From: Loxodes magnus
Taxonomy: Eukaryota > Ciliophora > Karyorelictea > Loxodida > Loxodidae
NCBI GenBank assembly: GCA_946699065.1
Contig: CAMPDV010000084.1
Location: 744,001-808,000, forward strand
DNA length: 64,000 nt
Direction: 5' to 3'
Below are positions 10,140 to 23,799 of the stretch, one piece after another. A program made the translations under genes and the position numbers. The notes beneath the pieces were generated by a model that saw only the letters and a program-made list of their open reading frames with translations, was not told the origin of the DNA and did no database searches. Numbering within the stretch: position 1 is the first letter of the stretch; the number at the start of each line of letters is the position of its first letter.

Positions 10140-11680
10140 AAAAATTAAAAAAATTATTATTTTAAATTTTATATTTAACAGAATTTGAGTCTAAGATTAA
10201 TATTAAAAATAAAAATTTTCTAATTCTCTGATTTTATAATCAGCCTATTTGACAATACTTTATTTTCACTAATTTTCATCAATTATGGATGTGATTATTC
10301 TAAAATACATATTATTTTACTAATCTCAAATTTTACTTCAGCTTAAATGAAAACTTTTAAATATTTATATAAATAAGTAAACAAATTATTAAACTTTTTA
10401 TTTTCTAATCTTAATATGAAATCCAGTAAAACGTTTTCAAAAATGATTAGATCTATATCAATATTAAGATTCTAATTTTAAATATTAAGTAAAGTAGCAA
10501 AATTAATTAAAATTTTGAATTAAAAACATATTTATTTTTTAATTTTAATGATTAAAATATACCTATAAATTTATAAAATAACAAACTAGACCCTTTTCTA
10601 TTAAAAGAAGATTTAAAGTTTATTTAAGAATAATAGAAATACAAATAAAATAAGATTAAATTTGTTGATAAATTTCTAATTAAAAAAATAAATTATAAAT
10701 GATAGTAAATTTGAATATCATTCTTGATTATTTAAAATTTATTATTATTTAAATATTTTGAATCTAAAACAAAATTTTTTTGCTATTAAATTTTATAAAA
10801 CTTACTCATTTATGATTACAAATTATAAGCGAAAAACAATATTATTATAATAATAGTATTTATAATTTATTTACATATCTTATATTTATTATTTATATAA
10901 ATTTAATTTCATAGAAAAATAATTAAAAATAATTAATATTTAATAATTAATGCAATTGTTTCTAATTTAAAATTAATATAAAAGTTGTCTAATTATAGGT
11001 TTAAGAGATTGGAAAATGCTATTTTTTACTTGAAATAGATAATTAAAATTATGTAAGAAAAAATTATTTATTTATAAAATAAATTTAATCAATAGAGTAT
11101 ATATCCCTTCTTATTTTTAGTTTCAAATATCCCTTTCTATTAAAATTTATTTTTTAAACATTTTCTACGAAACTAATTGCAAATTTATCTTTTGTAATCA
11201 ATTAAAAACTCTATCAAGTTGATAAATGGTATTTATACTTTTATCGAAGAGAATTTTTTCTAACTATATTATAGCAAGTGGTTATCATACTTTCAAATAT
11301 ATATAAAAATTAAAATATAAATGAGATTAGCATTTTAAAGCCTTTGTATTATAAAAAAATGTATTTTATAGAAATTATAAAGTAAATAAAGAATATAATA
11401 AATAATTTTGCATTATGGATGGATTCTTTTATCTATTATAAAAATATTTAATTTCTCATTATATATTAAAATAATATATTTTTTATATTTTACAAAATAG
11501 TTTTAATTAATTTTTCATTAAACTTTAGCAAAATCTTTATAAATTTAAAAATATTTAGATATCAAATTTAAAATATTTAATTTGTAAAATGATTAAAAAT
11601 GTAATAAATCTATAATATTATTTTAAGCTATAATTAGAAATAAAAGAAATTATAAAAGTATGTATCCTATTTAAAAAATA
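10140..11680. repeat. Dispersed repeat A, copy 1
   Basis: This AT-rich, apparently non-coding block matches 32560-33960 in the same orientation over most of its length. A clear anchor is AAGATTAAATTTGTTGATAA and what follows. The second copy lacks roughly 10330-10600 and differs by scattered substitutions and indels. No coding domain or terminal repeat was found, so its class is unknown. Confidence 0.8.
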
Positions 11681-12643
11681 TAGTTAAACTTATTTAATAT
11701 AATTAAATAGCTTAAAAAATAATTTTCTTTATTTTTAAACATTTTAAGCATAGTTTTAAATAATTTTAAGTTATATATAGAAATAAATATTACTATTTAA
11801 TAAAAATTAGAAATTAAATAATTAAATTTATATAATTCTTTTAAATTTTATTTAATAGCATTTTCATTTCTTATTATTTTTATTGCTTATGTATATTTAT
11901 TTATAATTTTTATTATTAGATTCTAAATATTTTTAATAGTGAAATTTTATATTTAGTTTTTATTTGTTTAAATACATTTTTCTTCGTAATAATTTTATGA
12001 TTGAATTGTGTCATTTATAATATTTATCATATTCTTTTAGATTAAATATTATCTTATATTTGTTAAATTCTTGTCATAATAACTTATTAATATCGTAATT
12101 ATATTACTTAAAATTTAAGCTCCAATTAATTTAATTCTAGCGAATATCTTCCAATAAACTAAGCTTTTTCTCTAATAAATTAATCTATTTTTTATATTTT
12201 TAAATTATGTTCTTTCAAATTGGCATATTCTATTAAAAAATTACAATGATGCTTAATAAAGTTAGAAAAGTTATTTTTTTGCTCATTTTTTCACTTGGAT
12301 TTGTTTATATCAAGAAAAATTTGACCAAAATCTTATTTATCTCAGTATCAGATCCGGTTTTTTTTTTCAACTAGAATCGAATATTAAGTTTAAATGAAAT
12401 TCATAGTTTATTTAATAATTTTATCTTTTCATTAGTATATTGAATTCCTTCTTTTTTATAAAAACTCCTAATTTTTGGAGGAAAATAAATATCTATGTTA
12501 TGAATGTAAAGAAATGACACACTTTAAATGAAACTATTTGATTTTATATTAATTTTAGATAAAACAGCAAATAATAATTAATGTACTTATAATTATATGA
12601 AATTGTTTCTCTGCTATTAAGGAATTTTAAGAAGTACAGTGTT

Positions 12644-13390
12644 TCAAGCTCCTCGCTGTTTGTTAAAATGTTTGGGGCAATTTTATGATTTCGCGTTACC
12701 ATCCGCGATTTTTTTAATAGTTTTACATTCTACATTCCTGTCGGGCTTTGTTATAACTTCATATTCTTCCTCTTGTATATATTTCCTTTGTTATTGCAAA
12801 AAATCTTATTCAGCCCAATTTTTATGTTCGCTTTGCTTATCAGAAATTTCTTTGCCTCTATTGAAATTTCTTACAGTTCCGATATAGCTTTCATTGATTT
12901 TAGCAGCGAAAGATCTCTTCCTAATCGGAATTAGTCTCATTCGAGGTTGAACTTAGGGTTTGGCGACCATTGAGATCGATCCAGTATCTAGCTATTCCAT
13001 TCTCGATTCTTTTAAGAGTTGAATTTCCTATTCTTATTTCAATACTTAATCATTCAGCTAAGTTTTATTCTTATCTTAATGGTATTGGATGTTGAAGAAC
13101 GCATCTATTTAGCGCTCATAGTTATCTATATGATCCCTATCCATTTAATTCTTTTCTTCTGGCTTGAAAATTAGTCTTTCGTTCAACTATTTCTACTTTT
13201 AAACCTCTTCATTAAAATTCACCACCATCAATGCAAATTACTCAATATCAACTTGATTTGAGTTATATCCAAAGAATCGTTTCTAGCCATACAATGTCAT
13301 CTCCTGCTGATTTCGAGGTCTCTCTTCCGTTTCTGGAGTTTACAGAGTTTGTTTCTATCGTTTACCTTCTTTGGAAGTTGTTAGATCCAT
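12644..13390 (-). CDS. Gag-like ORF1 family protein, coiled-coil, intact (248 aa)
   Basis: The frame from ATG 13390 to the TGA at 12646-12644 is free of internal UGA when UAA/UAG=Gln. It encodes a charged, Gln-rich protein: a basic/polar N-terminus (MDLTTSKEGKRQKQ), a coiled coil starting near FALMVVNFNEEVQKQKQLNE, then RMRLIPIRKRSFAAKINESY, and a C-terminus with two Cys that do not form a CCHC knuckle. The coil aligns by eye with the copies near 1.1 and 17.4 kb, so it belongs to the same ORF1 family as the knuckle protein at 20 kb. The frame stays open for about 110 nt upstream without an ATG. An ATG at 13541 lies in another frame, so the true start is uncertain. A role in binding nucleic acid is inference. 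Confidence 0.6.
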
Positions 13391-13559
13391 TATTAAGTTT
13401 TTTTGCTGATCAAAAGGTTAGTCTAATTAAAGCAAAGATGTGAGGTTAGAAGAAATGGCATCTCGCTTGCTCTCTTCCTTTTTATCTTTGGAAGAGGTAG
13501 TAAAGAAGCCCTATTGGAGTTTGGTATTTTTTGAATTTCATATAAATAGATGTAATTTA

Positions 13560-15040
13560 TAATTATCAAAGCTAGAAAAACTTAAAATTTTATAAATTTA
13601 ATAATTTAAAATAATTTAATTATTAGATTTAACCTTTTTAAATAAAATTAGTTTTCAAATAGCTTACTAAATATTATTGCTTTTAAGAAAGCATCTTAAA
13701 CATTTTTTATTTTAAGTTTTGAAAATTAAATTATTCAATTAAATACGTTAAAGTTAATAATCTTAATTAATTTTAGCTTTTAATATTGCTTCATTAAGAG
13801 CTTGCAATTAGTTTTAGAATATAAAAATTAAAGATAGATAGTTTAATTAAAAGTCTTTTTTAAGTTTCTTTGCACAAAGAGGAAAATACTAAAATTCTAT
13901 AAACTTATTTTACATTTCAAATTACGTGGATCACCATGCAAATTATCTTTCTAAATTTATGAGAAAGATGTAAAACATATAGGATATCCTGCCTTATCTT
14001 CCATTTGTTGCTATATTCTTTCTTTTTCTTGTCGAAGATACTACTGTTTGAATAGCTTTTTCTGAAAGAATATTTAATTCAATCGAAAGGAGGAGAAATA
14101 GAGTGGTAAATAATATCTAAGATTACAAACTAAAAGTTTCATTAATACTCAATTTCCTCTTACATTTCCTCTCATATTTTTTCCTATTTTTCTTCACTTT
14201 CTTCTACATATTTTTACTATACATCTTGATTTTTTCTTATATTTTATCCTAATTACATTACTATAAGACTTGCTTATTCTTTACCTGATTTTCTTCTTTT
14301 TCTCTAATTCATATCATAACTGTTAAGCTTAGGAAGTCTTTCCTTTGAAAATCTCATATACTGCGCTATTTTAAGAAACTGTTCTTGCAATTATAAATAA
14401 AATAAATTTGACTCTTAAAGGTGGCGTAGGTTTTTCTTCTTTATAACCATCTAATTTTCTCTTAGATAGCTCGAGCATTTTCTTCAGTTCAATCTTTTGC
14501 TAAACCGAAAATAATAATTTTCCATTCTTTGTTATTTTAAGATGTATGTATTTGATTTTAAAGGGATATCTTAAGATTTGATAAATATTTCACATTTATT
14601 TAGTTTTATTTACTTTTCTTATTCAATTTATTAAGTACTAAGAACATTTTAAGTATTTTAGTGTATTTTTAGTGGTATGGGAGCATTTTATTATACTAAT
14701 CTAAGCATCTACTCTCCTGTTCGAACAACACATCTATTAAACTTACTAGCTCCTAGAATAAATTCGGCAACTCCTGCATCACTTAAGGAGCTTTTCACAC
14801 TTGGAAAGATTGCTAAACATAGAGTAGTAATTCCATTCAAATTTTTACAATTTCACCTTACTAAAGATGGATTCTTCTAAGTATCATATAAGCTAGGCAT
14901 TTTTCACGTTCTCTAAAATACTTTTCTGAAGCAACCCAATACAAAATTTCAGCTTATTGTCGTATTTTGCACTGAACTTCATGCTTTTTTGTGTAAATAT
15001 TTAATCTGTTAGTCTCTTTCAAATATGCTTTTCATTTAAA
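13560..15040. other. AT-rich stretch without a clear gene
   Basis: Pyrimidine-rich plus-strand patches occur at 14100-14330 and some moderately complex sequence near 14660-14880. Nothing can be assigned. Confidence 0.4.
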
Positions 15041-15274
15041 GACTTGGAATATTTCTAGCAAATCTTTCCTAAATAATTCTTTTGATTTAGTCAGATAATC
15101 CATCAACTGTTATATTTTATTGATGAGTTAAAAAGAAACTATAGACAAGACACCATAAGTCGGTTATTTAAGAATGCTTTACTATTTAAAAATCTCTCAT
15201 ATTATAAAGTATGAAGTCATAGTCACTAGGATGAAGAAAATTTTTATAATATCTATACTTTAAAGCTGCTTCAA

Positions 15275-15720
15275 GAGAGCTATTTCTCTTCATCATCAGT
15301 TCTTCCAATAACTATATTCCTTACAATTTCTACTAAAAGCTTACCAAATTTGTAGCTTTCACGGATTATTCTCTTAGAATTATTTATACAGTGTTTATCT
15401 TAGCCATATATAGGTTATATATATTTCTTCTCCTGATCTATAAAAAGTCATTAAAGTACCATGAATACATGTTAGGTAAGACTAAACCATTTCAAGAGCA
15501 TATATTTTTTATTTCCCTCTAATCTTAAAAACTTATTCTATGCATCAGGCTCTAGATGTACGAAAGATGATATTAATCAGTTTTAGTTCTCAGGATGTTT
15601 CATTCTCCAAAATGCATTATTAATTATACTGCAAGGTAATAATCCTAAAACACCTCGCTAATTTACACGCTTCATCCAGACCCAATTATTTGTTCTAAAA
15701 TACAAACAGGTACAGTTCTC
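15275..15720 (-). CDS. Unidentified coding-like segment
   Basis: A minus-strand frame gives protein-like sequence with varied composition, including CLYFRTNNWVWMKR, LGLLPCSIINNAFWRMKHPE, SSFVHLEPDAQNKFLRLEG and FGKLLVEIVRNIVIGRTDDE. One UGA falls where Trp is plausible. Toward the N-terminus a neighbouring frame looks equally good, so a frameshift or tiny intron near 15690 is likely. I do not recognise the family, and neither end of the gene was located. Confidence 0.35.
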
Positions 15721-17269
15721 GTTTGTAATGTTACGTCTGTTCTTGGTAATTAAAAAACTAGCATCAATTACTCATCAGCTTCAGTTTTATCATCATGAGT
15801 TTTATGGTATCATTAAGCATTTCAAATTCTACATTTTATCTCAATAAATTTTATCTCTCTGCAGTTCACTAAGTATGAGATGGTGTTTAATAATTAATTA
15901 TTGGAGACAGGCAATCTTAATAAGATATAAAAAGTACAGGGACTGTAAATTTAATGGTAATAAAAAGTGTTAATTAATATATAATAGATTTTTAGAATAT
16001 TTATACTACCGAAGACGCGGTATGGGTCAGAAGTAATTCTTTGAACTATTCTTCAGAGATAAAAAATAAAATGATATAATCACTAGCTAAAGATAAGTAG
16101 CAAGATGTGCTTTAAAAAAGTCTTAATTCTACTTTTAATGAATCTTACTTTATTGTCTTGAATTGGTTATCCTTTTAAAATAACATTGCAATGTATTATT
16201 TCAAATTCTATATAAAACTTCACACTGAATCTTAAATGGATCCCAACTCTGATGTAGCATTTCTTTTTAACAAAGAACAGTAACCTTAAATATTTAAAGA
16301 ATTTAAAATAAATGACTTAACATTTTCAAATAGAACTTTAAGATGCTAGTAGTAGCAAATAATTTTAAATAAAGTTTTAAATAAAATAGAATAAATTTTT
16401 ATTCAGATGTAATAGAATGTTGAGTGGGATGCCTACTTCACACCTTTATTTTGAAGATTAAGATAATAACGTTGATTAATAGAAATTTCCAACTTATACT
16501 TACACAATATTAAACAAGACAATGATTAGAGAAATAGTATCAATTTTCAAATTAATGACCTTTAGTTACAATTTTTATATTATTTGAAATATAGGTACTA
16601 TTAAATAAAACACTCTGAAATTTGCATTTAAGGAGAATAAGAAACCTACTAACATATTTCTTAATGAAACGCTCTGCAAGATTTAATGGAAGAATTTAAA
16701 GACTTGAAAAATTATGATTTACTTAAACTTATAACTTACAAAAAAATTAAATTAATCCTAACTTCCATACTCTAAGATAACTTTAACGAATTGACTACAG
16801 AATTAAATACTTTTACGCAAAATTGCTTCAAAGAAGAATTTAAATTTTAGAGTAAAAAAACGAACAAGTGGAAGAGTTAATGGAACAATTTAACTAGTGA
16901 GCAAGCGAAGAAGAAAATGATTAAAGAAAATTAAATCAAGATTATTGAGCTGGAAGTTGCAAAACATTTTTTATTATCTATATGAAATATGGTAAACACA
17001 TATAAATTTTAATTATTATATATATTAATCAATATAAGTCAAAAAAATAGCCATTTTTAATTTTTAACTTAGTTTTTAAATTATATATCAAAAAATTTTA
17101 ATTTAAATTAGAAATTAGTTATCATTTTCATATTATATCAAGATTAAAAATTGCTTGCAAGTACAATAATTTTTTTGTTTAGTTAAAATACTGAAAAAAT
17201 TTTAATTAATTATAAATAATAAAAATAAAAATTTAGGTTTAAATCTTGAGTTATTTTCATATTCAATTA

Positions 17270-17770
17270 TCATTGGATCATTCCTTTATTCTTTCAATTC
17301 CATTTAAAGCTGCAATTTGTACTGATTTTCTTCTATTTTTTCTAATTTGCTAATCATTTCTTTCTGCTTCTATTGTTAGTTTTGAGATTAACTGCTCTAG
17401 TCTTGTGATATATTTCAAAATGCTTTAAGGTCTCTTTTTAGGTCACAAGTCTCGATTCTATTTCCTCTGCAAGTTCAAGTTTTACATAAACTTCTTATTG
17501 TCTTTCTTCAACTTTTTGACCTTTTCCTGGAGGTCTAGTACCACTTTAATTAGTTAATCATAGCTTATATACTATTATGTGGTGAGATTCAAAGACTTCC
17601 GAGCGCATAATATTCTTAGCCTATTTTCTAGGCTTTTCTTCAAAGTTGGGAGATTCATCTTGATAGATGATCTTTTTGTTACCCTTTTCTAGGTCCTAGC
17701 TTTTTTAGGATGTCGTTAACTCCTACTTTTTAGGAGCCGCGAAGCATCTTTTTGAATCCTGACATCTTTA
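17270..17770 (-). pseudogene. Gag-like ORF1 family, coiled-coil copy
   Basis: The minus strand from ATG 17764 (MSGFKKMLRGSQ) leads into EEKPRKQAKN in one frame and a coiled coil KVVLDLQEKVKKLKKDNK in another. The coil continues as ITRLEQLISKLTIEAERN. Sequence and order match the copy at 0.55-1.25 kb and the coil of the 12.6 kb copy. At least two frame changes make it look disrupted. Confidence 0.5.
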
Positions 17771-17799
17771 AAAAAAATAAGGTTAAAAGATAATAATTA

Positions 17800-20130
17800 A
17801 TAAAGATAAAATGTAAGATAAACTTTAGAATTTATAATAAATAAAATTAAAAAAAGTAAAATTTAATTCAATTAGCAGATAATCCTTATTTTTTTAATTT
17901 AGATCCTATTAAAATAAAATAGATAAAAAGATATTTTAATTAATGTTATAATCTAAAAATATTAGAAGTAAAAAAAAAGTGAAATCTTAAAGGATTCTTT
18001 AGTAATAATATTTCTAGATAATCGTTAGTAAAGAGAAAGAAAGGCACAAATTTTAAAATTTTTTATTAAATTGACGATGAAAAAGTTAATATTAAAATTC
18101 ATTCCTAAAATGAATTACAATTTAAACATATTTAACTACAAATTTCTATAAATTTTACATCTTTTTAAAAAGCAAAATTTTTATATAAATTAAAGAACTA
18201 TTTCTAAAATTAAATAAATATTTTTATTATATATTAAAGAATTAAAAAATTTATAAAATGTGTAAGACAATTACAAATAAACCTTTCTTAAGAAAAGTTT
18301 AGCGTTTAGAAAATTATAAATAAATATACAATTACTAAAACATTTAAACTAAAAATTATATAAATATTCTTATTTTTAGCAAATTTTAGCTTTAAATTCT
18401 AAAATTAAAAGATTATCTTAATTTAATAAATAGAGTGATAAAGATATCTAATAGTAAAACGTTGAAATTAAAGAGATAATATTTATAGGATATTAATGAA
18501 TCTATTAAGTAAAAAATAATTTCTAAAGTTTTATTATTATTAAATAATTAATTCTTATGCTACATAATAATTTGATTTAGTATAAACTAGCTAAAATGTA
18601 ATAAAAATATAATATAAAATAAGTTGTTTAAGTTTAATAAATAAAATAGATTTAAAATACTTTGATTAATATATAGTTAAATATTCTAAAAGGGATTCCT
18701 TGATTATGAAAGTTTTAAATTAGGCTTTTTAATAAATTGAATATGATTTAGTGATAATTTTAGAATATTTAAAGTAAATTAGGATTATTTAATAAATGAT
18801 AATTGAATTTGATTAAAAAGGATAAAATGATTAGTTAGTATTTTGACTTAAAGTAGTTAATGAATAATAGACTAATGATTTAATGATTATATTGATTTTG
18901 AATAATAATGTTTATAGTTTTAAAATATTAGTAGTATAATCCCTTATAATGCTTTTATATTTTTGATGACTAATTTAAATTAATCTTTTTTGATAAAATA
19001 ATAATTTAATTAATTAATTTTATTATTTTTAAATTAAATATACTAATTATTTATTTATCAATTCATAGTCATTTAACATTATTTAAATAACATTTAACTA
19101 TATCAACAGTAACTATCAAAACTACTATTACTACTATCAAATATACTATTTACATATTTTTACTAACAAACCTAAATAACTCATTTCAAATTACTTCTTT
19201 AATAACTTATATAATATCTATTTATTATTTAACATACAAATATTACATTCTACTATTATAACAAAAACTATAACCTATTTTACTTCTACTAAATCCAAAC
19301 CCATACCTAGTTATTAGATTATTAGAAACTAAAAAAAACTAAATACCATTTACTTTATTCCTATTAATATCAAACCTCTACTAACATTATTTCTATTTCT
19401 TAAATAAGAAAAAGAAGCAATAGTTATAAGGGTACTTCTAAAACTAAAATTTAGAAATTTAAAATGTTTGCTTCAAAGTTTCCTCCTTAATAAACCGTTT
19501 TTTGAATTATTTACTTTACTATAATGAAGCATACTATTATTTCCTAAAATAGTATTTTAACATAAGAACAACATGTGTAAGAGAAAGATTTAGATTAGCT
19601 ATCTATAAATCATAAAATATTGTACAAGTGTTGGGATTATTAGTTTATTCTTACCTTTCATTTTAATATCGACAATGATAGCTCCAATTTAACAAAAATA
19701 ATTCTACTTAGTAAAAAGAAAAAAATTACCCCATTTAATCTTTATTCTCAAAATCAGAGCAAAGAAATAAATCTGAAGTAAGATAATTATTTATTAAAAA
19801 TGAAGAGTTGTCAAGATAATCGAAGCCTTCCTTACTTATGAATATTTGCAAATAGATATTATAATTGATTATTTCAAAGAGTTTAATAAGCATAGCAATA
19901 TTTAAATAAAAAAATTTATTCTAAGAATGCCTTTAAAGAAATGAAATCATGTCAACAGCAAAAAGATTTGCTAAACTAATAAGAGATATATAAAAAGTTT
20001 TCTCTTTAATAATATACGCTAAATACAATAGACATCTAATTTAAGAAACTATTTCAATCTAAAAACTAATTACTTATATTTATAATTTTTAATATGAACT
20101 GAATCATCGATATATCAAAACTCAATTCAA
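17800..20130. other. AT-rich stretch with a strand-asymmetry switch
   Basis: No gene recognised. The plus strand is C-poor and G-containing at about 18660-18960, then G-poor and C-containing at about 19040-19400. Confidence 0.4.
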
Positions 20131-20152
20131 TAAACTTTGTTTAGAGGAAAAA

Positions 20153-20968
20153 ATGGTAGAAGAGTTCAAGAAAGGCTTTTATACCACCTCCTAAAAAGGG
20201 GAGAGAAAGTAAGAACCCTCATCTTTAACTCACACATCTTCTTCCTAGAAATAATCTTCTTCTCAAAACCTTCAAGAATAATAAACTCAACTAGGAACTT
20301 CCAGATAAACTTAAAAAACGGGACAAAAGCACCAAAAGGCTACCCCGATGACACCAACTGAAGAGGAAGGACCTAGAAAGGTGCTGGAGACGCAAGAAGC
20401 AGCAGCCGTAAGAGAGTTTGCGATGCCACAGTTCCAGGAAGAGCAGGCATAAATTTTAGTCGCATTCTCTGACCTGAAGGAGGAAGTAAAGAGGCTACGA
20501 TTAGAGAATAGAGCTCTAAAAAATCAAGTTACTGAGCTCAAGGAATGGAAAGAAAATTTCTGGGAAGTCTACGATCGAGAGCAAAACACTTTCTTCAGGG
20601 AAATGGGATTGCTACAGCAGAGAACAACTGTGCTTGAAGAGAACAGCAAGTAGCAACAGTAGTAGGAATTCAAAGTTAGGACAATTCAAGATTCAATGGA
20701 CATAGAAGGAGCTACTAATTTACCAAGGAGTCCAGACAAGAAATGAATTAGGAATAAATCAAGATGCTTTTTATGCAAACAAACTGGACATAAATATAGA
20801 CAATGTTAGAAATTGAAGTTAATTAAATAATAGTACTGGAATAGAAAATAATAAGAAACATAATAGTACTAATATTAGGATAAGATTAGACGAGAATTCT
20901 GTAACTAATTTTATCCGTCAGGAGGTCAAATCTACAAATCGAAGTGGTATACAATCCAAGGCGACTGA
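20153..20968 (+). CDS. Gag-like ORF1 protein with CCHC zinc knuckle
   Basis: The ATG at 20153 opens a frame encoding a Ser/Gln-rich N-terminus, a Glu/Pro linker, and a coiled coil (residues ~105-180: FSDLKEEVKRLRLENRALKN, then TTVLEENSKQQQQQ). A CCHC knuckle follows, CFLCKQTGHKYRQC (20762-20803), with exact C-x2-C-x4-H-x4-C spacing. After it comes a Gln/Tyr/Trp-rich tail with NQFYPSGGQIY. An in-frame UGA at 20744-20746 lies before the knuckle and must be read through (as Trp) for the knuckle to belong to the protein. I end the gene at the TGA 20966-20968, but the next ~100 nt (RKSSEGSWFQPGYQTGP) also look coding. Zinc-knuckle coiled-coil proteins bind RNA or single-stranded DNA in retroelement particles; the role here is inference. 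The locus is GC-richer than its flanks. Confidence 0.75.
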
Positions 20969-21474
20969 AGAAAGAGTTCGGAAGGGAGCTGGTTCCAGCC
21001 AGGTTATCAAACTGGTCCTGTGAACACGAGGTTGAAAGTCCTCCAAGTTCACTAAACTCCAATTTAAACTTTTTAATTTAGTAATATATATATAAACTTT
21101 GCTTAAGTAGATAGGAATTTGATACATTTGAGCACATTTTCAAACGTAATCTTTTTACAAATATTTTAAAAAATTTTAATAAACTTAAAATAATTAATGG
21201 AAAATAGTGTAAAAGACTTGTTTTATATGACTAAACTATATTAATAAATAGTTTACAAAAGATAAGATAATTAAATTAGATAAGTACATAAAAATATTTC
21301 ATCAATAATATTTAGAAGATCATTAGAGATTTTAAGAACTAGAGTGAATAGAAAATAGGTTATATTAAAAACCCATAAACAGATTTAATGAGCTAAAAAA
21401 TTCTTTATCAAGATGAGAGTGAAAGAGAACCATGAATGAAATATACAAACTTTTAAATTTAGCGTAATTTGCAT

Positions 21475-22790
21475 GGTTAAATATCAATAATTATACAATT
21501 ATGTCTCAATATTTAAAATATTTAAACTTTTATAGTTTATTATTATGATTTATTATTTATTAATTTTAAGCTAAAATATGGGACTTTCTAATATAATTGT
21601 TGATATATATAAATAATAAAAATGATAGGAATAATAAAATTTAATCTTTTAGCATTTATAATATTAAAGGATAGTTTTAGTTAAAATATGTTTTTAATAA
21701 AATAAAGTAATTTAATTATAGTTAAATATTTTATGTAAGTATAATTTTCTTATTATTAGCAAATTAATAATAATGGCTTATGTTTAAATTTCTTTAACTG
21801 ACAATGATAAAATAATTAATTTTACATAATTATAATAAGTTTAATTAAATTAATATAAATTAATAATTTATACTTAACTTTAAAATATAATAAAAGTTAG
21901 TTAAGATTATTATTATAATTACTTATATTATTTAGAACTAAAAATTATACATTCATTAAATTTATAATTATTGATAATTCTTTATTAATTTTATTTTATA
22001 CAGTTATCTCTAAAGATATGTTTAACTATATTTACTTTTTAATTTACTAAATTATTGTTTTAATTATTGCAGATATTAATTATCAAATGTGAACCTTTAT
22101 ATTTTTATAATCTAGTAATCAAATGCTTATTGTTAACCAATTATTTAAAACTCATATCAAAATTATGAAAAGCATCCTCTTTATTAGTTTTAAATTGATA
22201 CAAAGATAATTAATTCTAGCTAAGCATATAATTATTGAATTATTTTAGATTTTTGATATAGTATTTTTAATATTAATATCTTACTATTATAAAAGATTAT
22301 TTTAAACTATATTTTGCTATCATTTAGAATTTTATATGACTAAAGTAATAAAGCTAAAGTTTCCTTTGGTTTACTTAGAACTTAAATTCCTTTTAAATAT
22401 TTCTTCTTTTATATTATCAATGTTTTACTAATTATAGTTAAATAAAGAGTTCTTTAAATGGCTTCATTAGCAATTTAATTAGTTTTTAGAGCTTAAATTT
22501 TAATATTTATTTATAAAAATAAATGGTATAAATTAAAGCTATTTAGTAATAATATATCAATTTAATAATAGAGTTATTGTATGAAACTGTTTATATAAAT
22601 TTTAAATTAAAAGAGTTTTTGAAATCTATAACTGCATGAATTGCTTCCTTCAATAAGACATTAGTAAATGTTTTTAATGCTTTTTAATTATAATATTGAT
22701 CTCATCAATTTTTAATTACTCTTGTTATAGTCTCTCTTTTATGTCTTCCTTTTTTACTTTTTCCATTTCTAATAATTCTAATCTTCTTGA
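21475..22790. repeat. Dispersed repeat B, copy 1
   Basis: Matches 53135-54540 in direct orientation over ~1.3 kb with indels. Both copies end at a block that on the minus strand encodes MEKVKKEDIKERL and KIDEI, so part of the repeat may derive from a coding sequence. No inverted or long terminal repeats were seen. Confidence 0.75.
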
Positions 22791-23184
22791 TATAAGTTTC
22801 TTGTGAAATACTTTTATTTATAAATCTAAATATCCAAAATAAGACTTTAGAAAGGAGTTTATAAGACCTTAATCATATATTATAAAGCGTCTTAAGTCAT
22901 AATTCTCAATATTTTACGATAGTCAATCTCTTATATTAGAATAGTATATGCATTTAAAAATGTGCTAAAATGTATCATATTATCCACACATACAGTAGGA
23001 ATTATCCATAGGATAATGACGATCTTAAAGATCTTTTCGAAAATTAAAAGATTGGGCTCTAAGTATATATATACTGATAATTTTTTGTCTAAATTATTTG
23101 TTCAACTTAGTGTAAGTAATTACTAGAAATTGGTTAAGTTAAGATTATTAAACTGCTTAGTATATTAATTAATTTCAACTAAAA

Positions 23185-23480
23185 AAGCTTTTAGACCGGA
23201 AACTCCTTTCCAATTGCACGACCCGACGCTCTCTTTTTATGGAATAACGGGGATATCCTGTTGTGCTCCAGGCACAGGTGCTAGGGAGCTCCATCGCTAT
23301 GAGCAGCCAGGCTTCAAGCCTCTACCAAGAGCGGATAATCTCAAAGATAGTGTTCCCTATAGAAAATGACTCTGACCAGTGACTTTCTCAGCGACAGGAA
23401 AGGAACTTGCTTCTAGCCATAAAACCAGAAAGTGTTGTCTTGAAGGTCATTCTCAGCTCCCACCATCTTTTCAATTATAA
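23185..23480 (-). repeat. GC-rich structured 3' end of the retrotransposon, copy 1
   Basis: On the minus strand this starts AAGATGGTGGGAGCTGAG and ends near GGAAAGGAGTTTCC. It matches 31868-32150 (plus strand) over its whole length. Hairpins persist although their sequences differ: GTGC-CTGGA-GCAC here versus GCTTT-TCG-AAAGC in copy 2, and GGAAA/TTTCC here versus CTGCAA/TTGCAG in copy 2. The block lies downstream of the RT on the same strand, as expected for a 3' UTR recognised by its own RT. Confidence 0.75.
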
Positions 23481-23799
23481 CTGCTTAGTATATATTTTAG
23501 CTTTTTTCATTCTCTTAAACTTTTGAGTAGCTGTATTATAAAAATATTATTGTATTCTGACTCTTATATATTTAGTAATGCTATAATAAAGTTTACCAAT
23601 TATCAGACCTCTATAGTATCGACCTGTAGAATTCCAAGATTAGTACAAATTAAAAAATGTTTGAAATCCTTTTTTTCAGTTGGTAATGAAAAGAGAGCCT
23701 ATTGTCGATGTTGGAAAATCAATACATTCTTATTTCATTTTATAATAGAGTTTAAAAAACTTTATTGCCATAATGTGTTTGAAAGATAACCATTTTAAA

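Noticed and set aside
23185-23480. Group I intron, RNase P or SRP RNA
   Set aside because: The block is structured, but I could not find the conserved core elements of any of these families. Its position 3' of a reverse transcriptase is a simpler explanation.
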